From Dehalococcoidales bacterium (GTDB lineage Bacteria; Chloroflexota; Dehalococcoidia; Dehalococcoidales; UBA5760): a stretch of DNA of 6,880 nucleotides. The position numbers and the translations under genes were made by a program. Of this stretch, positions 1 through 6,384 are shown piece by piece (within the stretch, counting starts at the first letter, position 1; each line of letters opens with the position of its first letter). The notes beneath the pieces are model-generated. The model saw only the letters and a program-made list of their open reading frames with translations. It was not told the origin of the DNA and ran no database searches. The DNA is taken from the NCBI GenBank assembly GCA_030640485.1, contig DAOWJG010000207.1, positions 1 to 6,880 on the forward strand, given 5' to 3'.

Positions 1-1148
1 CGCTAAGAGCCAAGGATTTCCCCGAGTTAAAGCCGCTAATTGATAGAGGCCAGGTCAATGGAGAGCTATTATATGCGCCGTTTAAGGACATGTTCATCAA
101 GCCTGATGGGTCCCCTTACAAGATTGCTTGGACGGCTGCTATATATGAGGTGGAGCCTATCGCGCAATGTGTAAAGATGTTAGAAGACTGGATGCCAAGG
201 TTTGGTATTCCTATAGAAGACGTTATTATGTTTGATGCTCGTTTTGACTTGGATGCGCATATAGGCTGGTATGAGGATGTGATGGCCCTTACCGACAAGC
301 CAGATTTCATCATCAGCCACAATGTTAGTGCCGAGCTGATGGTTCCGGTCGCTGAGAAGACAGTCTACGAGGCTGGTATCCCGATCTTCACTTTTGACTG
401 TGGTATCGACACACCTGCCGTTACCTCATTCATCGCCCATAAGTTCGAGGGCCCGGGTGGAACTGACATACTCGGAGAGTGGCTGATAGACGACCTCGGG
501 AAAAGAGGATTTGGTCCCGATAATCCGGTGGTCGTTGCTGAATTGTGGGGTATGCGCGACATGAAAACCGCCCAGCTACGTAGTGAGGGATTCCACAAGG
601 CGGTCGATAGAGAAGCGTGGATTACTGTACTAGAATCTGTGGATACCAACTGGGCTGAGGAGCAAACGGCGACAATTACCGCTGACATGGCAATGGCCCA
701 TCCGGAGATCAGGGCCTTCTTCCATCATGGTTGCGGTGGAGCCGGGATGGTGCCTGGACTTGAGTCGATTGGTATGCTCCTACCACTGGATGATCCGGAG
801 CACATCATCATTGCTTCTAACGATACTGAGAACGCCATGTGGGATGCTGTGGCAGCAGGCGTGGGAGCTGATACCTTCTCGACGCATGGTGCAGTAGAGC
901 CGACTGACATCGCCTTCCAGGTGGCCATATGGAGTGTCATCTTTGGACAGCCGGTGGAGAAGTTCTATAAGTGCCCCTTTATCATGATTACAGCGGACAA
1001 TATTGATACCGTTCAGATTGGGGGGGTACCACCTTCTGCGGGTTGGCCAAGGGATAGATGGGATTTATGGGTACCTATGGATCCCTCGGCTGACTACGGA
1101 TTCGAGCAGCCTAGCCTAGAGCTGAGGATGAAGTATCAGGGCTACTAA
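1..1148 (+). CDS. ABC transporter substrate-binding protein, type 1 periplasmic fold (5' partial)
   Basis: The reading frame is open from base 3 to the TAA at 1146-1148 with no stop, so the start lies before the window; 381 codons are visible. The first in-window ATG (base 90) falls inside continuous protein-like sequence and is probably not the start. Numbering from the first visible codon, the fold begins near residue 40 with a beta-strand/helix pair (KIAWTAAIYEVEPIAQ). The first lobe contains the typical strand-helix-strand PDFIISHNVSAELMVPVAEK ... AGIPIFTFDC (about 100-133), then a crossover segment AVTSFIAHKF ... GEWLIDDL. The second lobe carries the hinge-type motif IIIASNDTENAMWDAVAAG (about 269-287). 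This pattern is that of the Peripla_BP_4 sugar/autoinducer-binding family, exported proteins that deliver ligand to an ABC importer. The signal peptide and lipobox would be upstream and cannot be checked. No permease or ATPase gene lies downstream, so any partners are upstream. Ligand unknown; family call fairly sure. Confidence 0.8.
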   Translation, partial: LRAKDFPELKPLIDRGQVNGELLYAPFKDMFIKPDGSPYKIAWTAAIYEVEPIAQCVKMLEDWMPRFGIPIEDVIMFDARFDLDAHIGWYEDVMALTDKPDFIISHNVSAELMVPVAEKTVYEAGIPIFTFDCGIDTPAVTSFIAHKFEGPGGTDILGEWLIDDLGKRGFGPDNPVVVAELWGMRDMKTAQLRSEGFHKAVDREAWITVLESVDTNWAEEQTATITADMAMAHPEIRAFFHHGCGGAGMVPGLESIGMLLPLDDPEHIIIASNDTENAMWDAVAAGVGADTFSTHGAVEPTDIAFQVAIWSVIFGQPVEKFYKCPFIMITADNIDTVQIGGVPPSAGWPRDRWDLWVPMDPSADYGFEQPSLELRMKYQGY

Positions 1149-1207
1149 TTCTGGTTTAAGGTAAAAACTGGATGTAGGGTAGCTACTGCTAGACTGTAGA
1201 TAAAGGT

Positions 1208-1242
1208 ATGGCAGAATCCCGCGAACCGCGGGATTCTGCCAT
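1208..1242. terminator. Strong hairpin, probable (bidirectional) intrinsic terminator
   Basis: Bases 1208-1223 and 1227-1242 are perfect reverse complements: a 16-bp stem with a GC-rich core (GGCAGAATCCCGCG) and a 3-nt AAC loop. It starts 60 bp after the stop of the binding-protein gene. The plus-strand tail (TTGTCATAG) is only weakly T-rich, so termination efficiency is uncertain. It also lies 155 bp beyond the stop of the convergent dehydrogenase gene, and the minus-strand tail contains CCTTTAT, so it could serve both genes. Confidence 0.7.
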
Positions 1243-1299
1243 TTGTCATAGTACTCCTTAAAACCGCAGCGTACCCTAATTCTATTTCGGCAAACGTGT

Positions 1300-1317
1300 T
1301 AATTGGAGAGCCAATTA
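1300..1317. repeat. Short inverted repeat in convergent gap
   Basis: TAATTGG and CCAATTA form a perfect 7-bp inverted repeat around an AGAG loop. It lies between the converging genes, about 80 bp past the dehydrogenase stop. It is AT-rich and has no T-run, so it may be a weak 3'-end structure or chance. Nothing else is recognisable in 1243-1396. Confidence 0.3.
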
Positions 1318-1396
1318 CTCCTTTAAGTGGTAGTGGAACCGCGAACGCCGTTTAACCTTTTTGTCAAATATTGGGGTAATATCTGACGGCTTCTAA

Positions 1397-2383
1397 TTAC
1401 TTACTCATTTCTTTACGGTTAACCCAGCTTTTAGGTTGTCCGCCTTTAAGAACCCTGACCACTTCTCTGAAAACTCCCTGGCGAACCTTGATGACCGAAG
1501 CTTCAGAATAATAGGAGGTGTGTGGGGTAATGATTACATTATCCAAGGTTAAGAGAGGATCATCGGCTTTGGGCGGTTCTTCTTCCATGACATCCAGGCC
1601 AGCGCCGGCAATCTTTCCGGCCTTTAGGGCGTTATAGAGAGCCTTTTGATCCACGAGACCGCCTCGGGCAGTGTTTATCAGATAGGCGGTGTTTTTCATC
1701 TTTCTAATTGTTTCTTCATTAAACAGGTGGTAGGTTGATTTTGATAAAGGGGCATGGATTGAAATAACATCGGAAATTTCTAGCAATCTGTCGAAATCCA
1801 CCAATTCCACTCCGAATTTTTTTGCTTCCTCAGGGGTAACAAAAGGGTCAGTCGCGATTACCTTGAAACCAAATGCCTGTGCCTTTTTGGCTACCATACG
1901 AGCTATATTTCCAAAAGCAACTAAGCCAAATGTCTGACCTTTTAGACAAAATATGGGTTTAGCTTCACCTGGCCCTGGCCCTAGGCCCCAGGCTCCTTGT
2001 CTAACTTTTCGGTCGAGGCTATTAATCTTTCGTTGGAGAGCTAACACCAGTGCCAGGGTATGATCTGATACTTCGTCAAAACAGAAATCAGGCACATTAG
2101 CTACATATATTCCCCTTTTGGTAGCTGCTGGAATATCAATGTTGTCCACTCCAATCCCTACTTTTACCACGACCTTACATCTTTTCGCTGCTTCCAGTAA
2201 ATTTTCGGTAGCTCGTGCGAGCTGTACCACGATGGCATCGGCATCACGAACGTATTGAACAACAGTACCTTCGTCAAGGCAAGGACATAAGTAAAGTTCA
2301 GCACTAACTTCACTAAGAACTTCTTCCTCAACCTTCGTGTCTGGAAAGCTGCTGTCTAGCAACACTACCTTATATTTCTCCAA
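1397..2383 (-). CDS. D-isomer-specific 2-hydroxyacid dehydrogenase (phosphoglycerate dehydrogenase / CtBP-like)
   Basis: A 328-residue cytoplasmic oxidoreductase of usual family length, interconverting a 2-hydroxyacid and a 2-oxoacid with a nicotinamide cofactor. The N-terminal substrate domain has the expected VVVKVGIGVDNIDI segment (71-84) and VPDFCFDEVSDHTLAL (97-112). The nucleotide-binding domain follows (about 105-285). The catalytic set is complete: Arg240 in NTARGGLVD, Glu269 in DVMEEEPP and His288 in TPHTSYYSE. Asp179, 17 residues after the glycine-loop position, suggests NAD rather than NADP. The loop itself is altered, AFGNIA (156-161) in place of GxGxxG. There is no C-terminal ACT domain, so it is the short form. 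The start is TTG: no in-frame ATG exists before a stop at 2399-2401, and AAGGAGG lies 6 nt upstream of the TTG. It stands alone, divergent from the exchanger gene, with no serine-pathway neighbour, so the substrate (3-phosphoglycerate or another hydroxyacid) is not determined. Family call very secure. Confidence 0.93.
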   Translation of the reverse strand: MEKYKVVLLDSSFPDTKVEEEVLSEVSAELYLCPCLDEGTVVQYVRDADAIVVQLARATENLLEAAKRCKVVVKVGIGVDNIDIPAATKRGIYVANVPDFCFDEVSDHTLALVLALQRKINSLDRKVRQGAWGLGPGPGEAKPIFCLKGQTFGLVAFGNIARMVAKKAQAFGFKVIATDPFVTPEEAKKFGVELVDFDRLLEISDVISIHAPLSKSTYHLFNEETIRKMKNTAYLINTARGGLVDQKALYNALKAGKIAGAGLDVMEEEPPKADDPLLTLDNVIITPHTSYYSEASVIKVRQGVFREVVRVLKGGQPKSWVNRKEMSK

Positions 2384-2389
2384 GTGTTG

Positions 2390-2396
2390 CCTCCTT
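2390..2396 (-). promoter_or_regulatory. Shine-Dalgarno site fixing the TTG start of the dehydrogenase
   Basis: On the minus strand AAGGAGG precedes TTG (2383-2381) with 6 nt between. An in-frame TAG lies 15 nt upstream of the TTG, so no alternative upstream start is possible. The site is 5 nt downstream of a GC-rich palindrome, which could influence its accessibility. Confidence 0.85.
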
Positions 2397-2401
2397 AGCT
2401 A

Positions 2402-2427
2402 GCCTGCCGGCTCGCATACCGGCAGGC
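2402..2427. repeat. GC-rich palindrome, REP-like, next to the dehydrogenase SD
   Basis: GCCTGCCGG (2402-2410) and CCGGCAGGC (2419-2427) form a perfect 9-bp stem with an 8-nt loop. There is no T-run on either strand, so it is not a standard terminator. Size, composition and intergenic position resemble bacterial repetitive extragenic palindromes. Only one copy is present in this window, so dispersed-repeat status is inference. In the dehydrogenase mRNA it would sit immediately 5' of the ribosome-binding site. Confidence 0.55.
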
Positions 2428-2554
2428 ACCGTCTCCATCCCCATATGGATCTTTACCGACTGGCAGGAGGATGCCCTCTTCAATCTCTCACCCATTGTAG
2501 CCCAGATGGCTCAGTGACGGCAAGCCCTTCAGATTGTCAAATTTCGAGCGCGGT

Positions 2555-2582
2555 GTTATAGACTACTCGGCTACCTTGTCCT
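2555..2582 (-). promoter_or_regulatory. Candidate promoter for the dehydrogenase gene
   Basis: On the minus strand AGGACA (2582-2577), a 16-bp spacer and TATAAC (2560-2555) resemble -35 and -10 elements. The -10 matches 5 of 6 consensus bases and the -35 matches 4 of 6. It would give a leader of about 165 nt that includes the palindrome. A perfect TTGACA also lies on this strand at 2540-2535, but nothing resembling a -10 box follows it at the right distance. Weak call. Confidence 0.25.
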
Positions 2583-2677
2583 CTTCACATTAGTATTTAA
2601 CCATAGTTAGGATGTCGGCGGCATGCTTTACGGTCTTGCCCCCGATATTGTATGCTTTCAGTATGTTGTCAGTATCT

Positions 2678-2682
2678 AGGAG
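2678..2682 (+). promoter_or_regulatory. Shine-Dalgarno site for the TTG start of the exchanger
   Basis: AGGAG lies 9 nt before the TTG at 2692. An in-frame TAG at 2677-2679 overlaps this site, so translation cannot begin further upstream. The first in-frame ATG is too far inside, past the first membrane segment. TTG with this SD is therefore the best start. Confidence 0.6.
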
Positions 2683-2691
2683 TTCCCAGCC

Positions 2692-3702
2692 TTGGTCTGG
2701 TTAAAGTTTGCTGTCTGCCTGGTTATCATCCTGTTCTCCGGGGCAAAGCTAGCCCGCTATGGGGATGCTATTGCGGAGAAGACGGGGCTGGGAAGGATAT
2801 GGGTAGGTCTGATTCTCCTAGCCGCCATCACTTCTATGCCTGAGTTAGTTACCGGGGTGAGTGCGGCGGCTATCGTCAAGCTCCCCGATTTAGCCGTCGG
2901 CAACCTATTAGGCAGTTGCCTGTTTAATCTGGCTCTGCTGGCGTTACTGGATATCATGCACCGTCCGGCGCCGGTCTTGAGTCGGGCCAGCACGAGACAT
3001 ATACTATCGGCTAGGATTGGCATAGTGCTTGCCGGGGTTGTTGCCGGAGGCATATGGGCTGGGGGAAGATTTCCCGGATTAACCCCGGGGTGGGTGAATG
3101 TTCCGGGCATTCTACCACTGGTCTTTTATGTAGTGAGCGTCTGGTGGATATTCCGTTGTGAACGAAGCCGACAACCGCAGCCAGTAGAGGTTGTCTCCCC
3201 CCGGTATCAAGAATTGTCGGCGAGAACGATGTACCTGAGATTTGGCTTAGCCGCCGCCGCCATTATTGGTGCTGGCATATGGTTATCATTTATCGGTGGT
3301 GAGATTGCAGCGACCTATAACTGGCATACCAGCTTTGTCGGTAGCCTATTCTTAGCCATTGCTACCTCGCTTCCGGAATTAGCGGTTACTGTTGCTGCCC
3401 TTCGCTTGGGGGCGATAGATATGGCGGTGGCTGATATATTAGGTAGTAACATGTTTAACCTAGCCCTTATTACCCCGGTTGACCTTGCCTACCGGCAAGG
3501 ACCTATTCTGTCGGTAGTGTTAAAGACCCACCTTATCACGGCTGTACTGGCCATAGTTATGAGTCTCGTCGTTATTACCGGGCTTAGATTTAGGCAGCAG
3601 CGCAAGACATTTTTCTTTATCAGTTGGCAGTCGGCGGCGCTCATTGGACTCTATATTTTCGGGATGCGTTACTTGTTTATTTCCGGCATAGGTTTGGGGT
3701 GA
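2692..3702 (+). CDS. CaCA-family Na+/Ca2+ (cation) exchanger, YrbG-like
   Basis: A 336-residue inner-membrane antiporter of typical length, expected to exchange Ca2+ for Na+ or H+. The protein shows the family's internal duplication. Alpha-repeat 1 is ITSMPELVTG (46-55) with DLAVGNLLGSCLFNLAL (66-82). Alpha-repeat 2 is ATSLPELAVTVAALRLG (224-240) with ADILGSNMFNLAL (247-259). The ion-site positions known from the NCX_Mj structure are occupied: Thr47, Ser48, Glu51, Ser75, Asn79 and Thr225, Ser226, Glu229, Ser252, Asn256. About ten hydrophobic segments are visible, and a hydrophilic loop at about 155-180 joins the halves. In repeat 1 the usual GSN is GSC (Cys76). The gene is divergent from the dehydrogenase and 356 bp before the ATPase operon. 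Start at TTG, supported by AGGAG and an upstream in-frame stop. Family secure; coupling ion and direction not determined. Confidence 0.9.
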   Translation: MVWLKFAVCLVIILFSGAKLARYGDAIAEKTGLGRIWVGLILLAAITSMPELVTGVSAAAIVKLPDLAVGNLLGSCLFNLALLALLDIMHRPAPVLSRASTRHILSARIGIVLAGVVAGGIWAGGRFPGLTPGWVNVPGILPLVFYVVSVWWIFRCERSRQPQPVEVVSPRYQELSARTMYLRFGLAAAAIIGAGIWLSFIGGEIAATYNWHTSFVGSLFLAIATSLPELAVTVAALRLGAIDMAVADILGSNMFNLALITPVDLAYRQGPILSVVLKTHLITAVLAIVMSLVVITGLRFRQQRKTFFFISWQSAALIGLYIFGMRYLFISGIGLG

Positions 3703-3719
3703 GCCGCTTTTTGCTGGGG

Positions 3720-3748
3720 TTTACTTTAGAGGAAAGTTTTGTTATAAT
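3720..3748 (+). promoter_or_regulatory. Sigma70-type promoter for the V/A-ATPase operon
   Basis: TTTACT (3720-3725), a spacer of exactly 17 bp and a perfect TATAAT (3743-3748) form the best promoter in the window. Transcription would start near 3755, about 300 nt before the first ATPase start codon. It lies 18 bp past the exchanger stop, where I see no clear terminator, so read-through from the exchanger remains possible. Confidence 0.6.
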
Positions 3749-3873
3749 CTCAAAAATTGGCTAGGCGAAATTGCTTAGGCAAGATTGTTTTTCAAGGTTA
3801 ATCCTGACTGGCAACGGTCTTCCTGATAGAGTCCCGGGGGCGGTGGGGAAAATACAAACGGTATATCATGCCC

Positions 3874-3913
3874 TTATAAAAGCAAATTAGTATTGGGCAG
3901 TGCCCTTTTATAA
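3874..3913 (+). repeat. Inverted repeat with alternative pairing in the ATPase leader
   Basis: TTATAAAAG (3874-3882) and CTTTTATAA (3905-3913) are perfect 9-bp complements enclosing 22 nt. The middle contains GGGCA (3895-3899), which can pair either with TGCCC just before the repeat (3869-3873) or with TGCCC at 3901-3905. The two pairings cannot form together. The outer arms are AT-rich and the right arm overlaps a TATAAT, so this may equally be a promoter or operator region. Confidence 0.4.
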
Positions 3914-3971
3914 TTTGATGTCACCGATAGGTCGTTGTATGCTGATTAATAGATACAGCCTAATCTGGGTT

Positions 3972-4019
3972 GGGAGAAGACCAGCTCGTGGTATGTGTTG
4001 GGCAGCCGTAAATTCTCCC
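3972..4019 (+). repeat. Nested inverted repeat just upstream of the first ATPase gene
   Basis: GGGAGAA (3972-3978) and TTCTCCC (4013-4019) are perfect 7-bp complements. Inside them ACCA (3980-3983) and TGGT (3989-3992) can form a small second hairpin. The outer stem ends 30 nt before the SD at 4049-4053. Compatible with a folded leader but of modest strength. Confidence 0.35.
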
Positions 4020-4058
4020 CGTGTATGAGCCCCAGAATTTTTCAGAAAGAGGTGCGCC

Positions 4059-4379
4059 ATGTCTGCTGAAGAAATCACAAGTAGTGTCGAGACTATCGAA
4101 ATTGAGGCCGAGAAGACACTTGAAGAGGCTAGGAACCGGGCTAGTGAAATTATCCTTAGGGCCAGGGAGGAGGCCGGCAGAATTCTCTCCGCTGAGGTGT
4201 CCCTGAACGAGGTAAAAGGGGAAAGGGAGCGGATTATAAGTAGGGCTGAGGAGACGGCTAACCAAGAAATTGAGGGCGCCAAGAAGAAGGCGGCTGAGAT
4301 TAGAAACATTACTGGCAAGAAGACAGGGAAGATTGCGGAGCGCATGGTAAATATTATCACCGGAGCTGAGGCGGGATGA
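4059..4379 (+). CDS. V/A-type ATPase peripheral-stalk coiled-coil subunit (G/H type)
   Basis: A 106-residue, highly charged protein, almost wholly helical: Glu, Lys, Arg and Ala dominate from residue 10 to about 95, with no glycine or proline break of note and a short VNIITGAEAG tail. Length and composition match the small stalk subunit of V/A-type ATPases (subunit G/H, NtpF in Enterococcus, AhaH in methanogens). This subunit pairs with subunit E as a long coiled coil linking the catalytic head to subunit I. Sequence alone would only say coiled coil; the assignment rests on position, directly before subunits I and K. The start is ATG with GAGGT 5 nt upstream. Its TGA overlaps the next start (ATGA), implying translational coupling and equal supply of stalk and membrane stator. 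Confidence 0.82.
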   Translation: MSAEEITSSVETIEIEAEKTLEEARNRASEIILRAREEAGRILSAEVSLNEVKGERERIISRAEETANQEIEGAKKKAAEIRNITGKKTGKIAERMVNIITGAEAG

Positions 4380-6367
4380 CGGCAGTAATCCTCAATTCCC
4401 CGGAATCTATGACCAGAGTTAGAGTAATTACGTTAAAGGATTACTCGGAGCTGACCCTTAAGGCTTTACATAAGGTCGGGGTAGTTCATGTTGAGGAAGG
4501 TAAAGAGTTAGAGCCAGTAGATAGAGTGGCTATTGAAAGTCAGCAAAAAGAAGTCAGCGAACTGCGGACTTTTGTGAGTAGCATGCTGAGTTATATAAAG
4601 GAGAAAGAACAGGTATCGCTGGGGGAGGATGTCGAGGTTATCTACACCCGGCCCTTTGGTGAGATTGCTAAAGAGGTAAGGTCGCTCTACGCTGACTTTG
4701 CTGAGCTACACGGCAAGACCGTCAGGATTGATAAGGAAATTAAGGAACTAACCGAACAGAAGAACTACCTTGGAGCCCTTACGCAGTACCGTAACGTTAG
4801 GTTAAAAGACCTGAGATTTTCCGGGGATTACCTTTTCTCTAGGGTTTTTGTTCTGTCTACTGAAACGTACGAAGCTTTACATAAAGAACTAAAGAAATAC
4901 CTGTTTGAAAGCACTGCGGTTACGGTAGAAAATGAAACCGTTCTCTACGCCCTCGGTAAGATGGCAAACCTGGAGACTGTAGAGTCTCTGATTGGTGGTG
5001 CCGGCGGCGAGATTCTACTGGTACCCGACGAGGATTTAACCCTGAGGGAGTTCCTTAACAAACCTGAGGCTAGGCTTCATGAGCTTGAGGAAAGGCTATC
5101 CGAGCTCTATGAGGGACTCCGAAGCCGGTCTAAGGAGGAATTACGAAGGATTGCCCTCCTGAGGGGGGTGTTAATCGCCGAAAATCAAAGGCTAGCGGCC
5201 TTAGCCAGAGCCTGTGAAGCCAAATATGTAACCCTAATTGAAGGCTGGGTTCCAGATAGTAATATTGAGTCAGCAGTCACGGAACTGAAAGAGACTATAG
5301 ACTATGTGTTTATTGATACCAGGAAGCCGGAGCCATCAGAAGAACCGCCCACCAGACTGAGAAATCCGACGGCGCTTAAACCATTCCAGCTTGTGGTCAA
5401 CCTATTTGCTACCCCTAAATACAGGGAATGGGACCCAACACCGATAATCGCTTACTCCTTTGCTATGTTCTTTGGTCTGATGATAGCCGATGTGGGTTAC
5501 GCTATTGGCCTCATGCTGATTGGCAGATTTCTATTGCCTAAACTTCTCGGTAGTCCTCAATCGGAGGGAATAAAGCAATTCCAGAAGTTGATTTATATCT
5601 CCAGCGGGGTTGCCCTGGTTCTAGGTCTGCTTGCCGGGAACTATCTAGGTGATGTTTACCTCTTCTTTGGCATTGAAAGTATGGCTCTAGTGCCTGGGGT
5701 TCAGCAGGTGCTGCAAAGTCCGATAACATTCGTAGTGCTGGCCTTAATGATAGGTCTTGTCCACGTTAATATTGCCCATATAATAGCTCTAATCAAAGGG
5801 GTGAAGGAAAGAAATACCGGGGCAATACTTACTAAGGTCGGTTTGCTTGCCCTCCAATTTGGCATACCATTTATTCTTCGCACTATGCTGAATGTTAGTC
5901 TCCCCCTGCCTTCTCTGATATACGATGCTTCTATATATGTCATGGTTAGTGGAATAATATTACTTGTCGTGGGAACTATTAAGCAGTGGGGTGGACTGGG
6001 GACGATTCTCTGGCTCTTTGATATCACTGGTCTCCTTGGCGATATCATGTCGTATTCCAGGTTAGCCGGGGTGGGCCTGGCCACATTCTATCTGGGTTCA
6101 GCGTTCAATATGCTGGCACGTCTGTTCTCCGGCCTGATACCTATTTCTGGTGTAGCTGGGGTTGTCGTGGGTGCTATTTTAGCCATTATCATCTTGATCG
6201 TGGGACATATGATTAACCTGCTCCTGGGTCTAATTACTGGTTTTGTCCATTCGCTTAGGCTATGCTTTGTGGAATTCCTGATTAAGTTCTACGAAGGAGG
6301 CGGTATACACTATAGCCCGTTTAGATTAATCAAGCGGCCATCAATACTAGTCGGAGAAAAATCTTAG
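4376..6367 (+). CDS. V/A-type ATPase subunit I (membrane stator, subunit a homologue)
   Basis: A 663-residue protein of family length, the stator half of the ion channel that faces the rotor ring. The N-terminal half (to about 335) is soluble, starting with a domain around LKDYSELTLKALHKVGVVHVEE, with long charged helices at about 45-130 and 230-290 that bind the stalk. From about 350 the C-terminal half has roughly eight membrane segments, beginning after FATPKYREWDPTPIIAYSF. Conserved channel elements are present: GDIMSYSRLAGVGLA with Arg562, and HSLRLCFVEFLIKFYEG with Arg628 and Glu633 near the C-terminus. Arg562 corresponds to the essential channel arginine that interacts with the ring carboxylate. 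The start at 4376 overlaps the upstream stop. Met12 aligns better with shorter family members and is an alternative, but has a weaker SD. Subunit K follows after 17 bp. Confidence 0.95.
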   Translation: MTAVILNSPESMTRVRVITLKDYSELTLKALHKVGVVHVEEGKELEPVDRVAIESQQKEVSELRTFVSSMLSYIKEKEQVSLGEDVEVIYTRPFGEIAKEVRSLYADFAELHGKTVRIDKEIKELTEQKNYLGALTQYRNVRLKDLRFSGDYLFSRVFVLSTETYEALHKELKKYLFESTAVTVENETVLYALGKMANLETVESLIGGAGGEILLVPDEDLTLREFLNKPEARLHELEERLSELYEGLRSRSKEELRRIALLRGVLIAENQRLAALARACEAKYVTLIEGWVPDSNIESAVTELKETIDYVFIDTRKPEPSEEPPTRLRNPTALKPFQLVVNLFATPKYREWDPTPIIAYSFAMFFGLMIADVGYAIGLMLIGRFLLPKLLGSPQSEGIKQFQKLIYISSGVALVLGLLAGNYLGDVYLFFGIESMALVPGVQQVLQSPITFVVLALMIGLVHVNIAHIIALIKGVKERNTGAILTKVGLLALQFGIPFILRTMLNVSLPLPSLIYDASIYVMVSGIILLVVGTIKQWGGLGTILWLFDITGLLGDIMSYSRLAGVGLATFYLGSAFNMLARLFSGLIPISGVAGVVVGAILAIIILIVGHMINLLLGLITGFVHSLRLCFVEFLIKFYEGGGIHYSPFRLIKRPSILVGEKS

Positions 6368-6384
6368 AAAGGAGAAACGTAAAG

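Larger units (their letters stand above)
2488..2700 (-). pseudogene. Possible decayed coding tail in the divergent gap
   Basis: One minus-strand frame gives a protein-like stretch beginning PDQGWELLDTDNILKAYN and ending in HAADILTMVKY before a TAA at 2592-2590. In the same frame there follows CEEDKVAE, a TAG (2565-2563), then SITPRSKFDNLKGLPSLSHL and a TGA (2490-2488). The first piece has a charged and hydrophobic make-up like a real C-terminus, but its 5' side is closed by a TAA at 2703-2701 inside the exchanger gene. I do not recognise the family. This may be the remnant of a gene removed when the exchanger region was joined here, or chance open frame. The rest of this 308-bp gap (2384-2691) holds the palindrome, the SD sites and no convincing gene. 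Confidence 0.25.
3749..4058 (+). other. Apparent long 5' leader of the V/A-ATPase operon
   Basis: This 310-bp stretch has no convincing gene. Just after the promoter is an imperfect tandem repeat (CTAGGCGAAATTG at 3761-3773, CTTAGGCAAGATTG at 3774-3787). Further on are the inverted repeats listed separately at 3874-3913 and 3972-4019. A second TATAAT (3909-3914) lacks a matching -35 box. A 36-codon ATG frame at 3918-4028 has no SD and an unlikely composition. The segment ends with GAGGT (4049-4053), the SD of the first ATPase gene. If the promoter call is right, this is an untranslated leader long enough to fold into a regulatory structure; it matches no riboswitch class I recognise. Confidence 0.4.

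Noticed and set aside
365..940. Minus-strand open frames inside the binding-protein gene (365-688 and 725-940)
   Set aside because: Antisense shadows of a clearly conserved coding sequence, with no SD or family features.
2370..2495. 41-codon minus-strand frame running through the palindrome and into the dehydrogenase start
   Set aside because: No SD at its ATG, and about a quarter of it is simply the translated palindrome (PAGMRAGR). It is more likely a by-product of that repeat than a leader peptide.
2428..2517. Plus-strand frame reading TVSIPIWIFTDWQEDALF up to a TGA
   Set aside because: Protein-like at first sight, but no start, no SD and no recognisable family. It competes with the minus-strand remnant over the same bases, so I did not call it.
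2652..2843. 63-codon plus-strand ATG frame overlapping the start of the exchanger
   Set aside because: Out of frame with the conserved membrane protein; Cys/Gly/Ser-rich and not protein-like.
3918..4028. 36-codon ATG frame in the ATPase leader, a possible leader peptide
   Set aside because: No SD precedes it and it overlaps a TATAAT-like sequence. The residue mix (Trp, Cys, Arg, Pro rich) looks random.
3908..4360. 150-codon minus-strand open frame covering the ATPase leader and the G/H subunit gene
   Set aside because: It is antisense to the clear coiled-coil gene and its Ser/Leu/Ile-rich composition is what antisense of Glu/Lys/Arg codons gives. There is no SD and it does not resemble a known protein.
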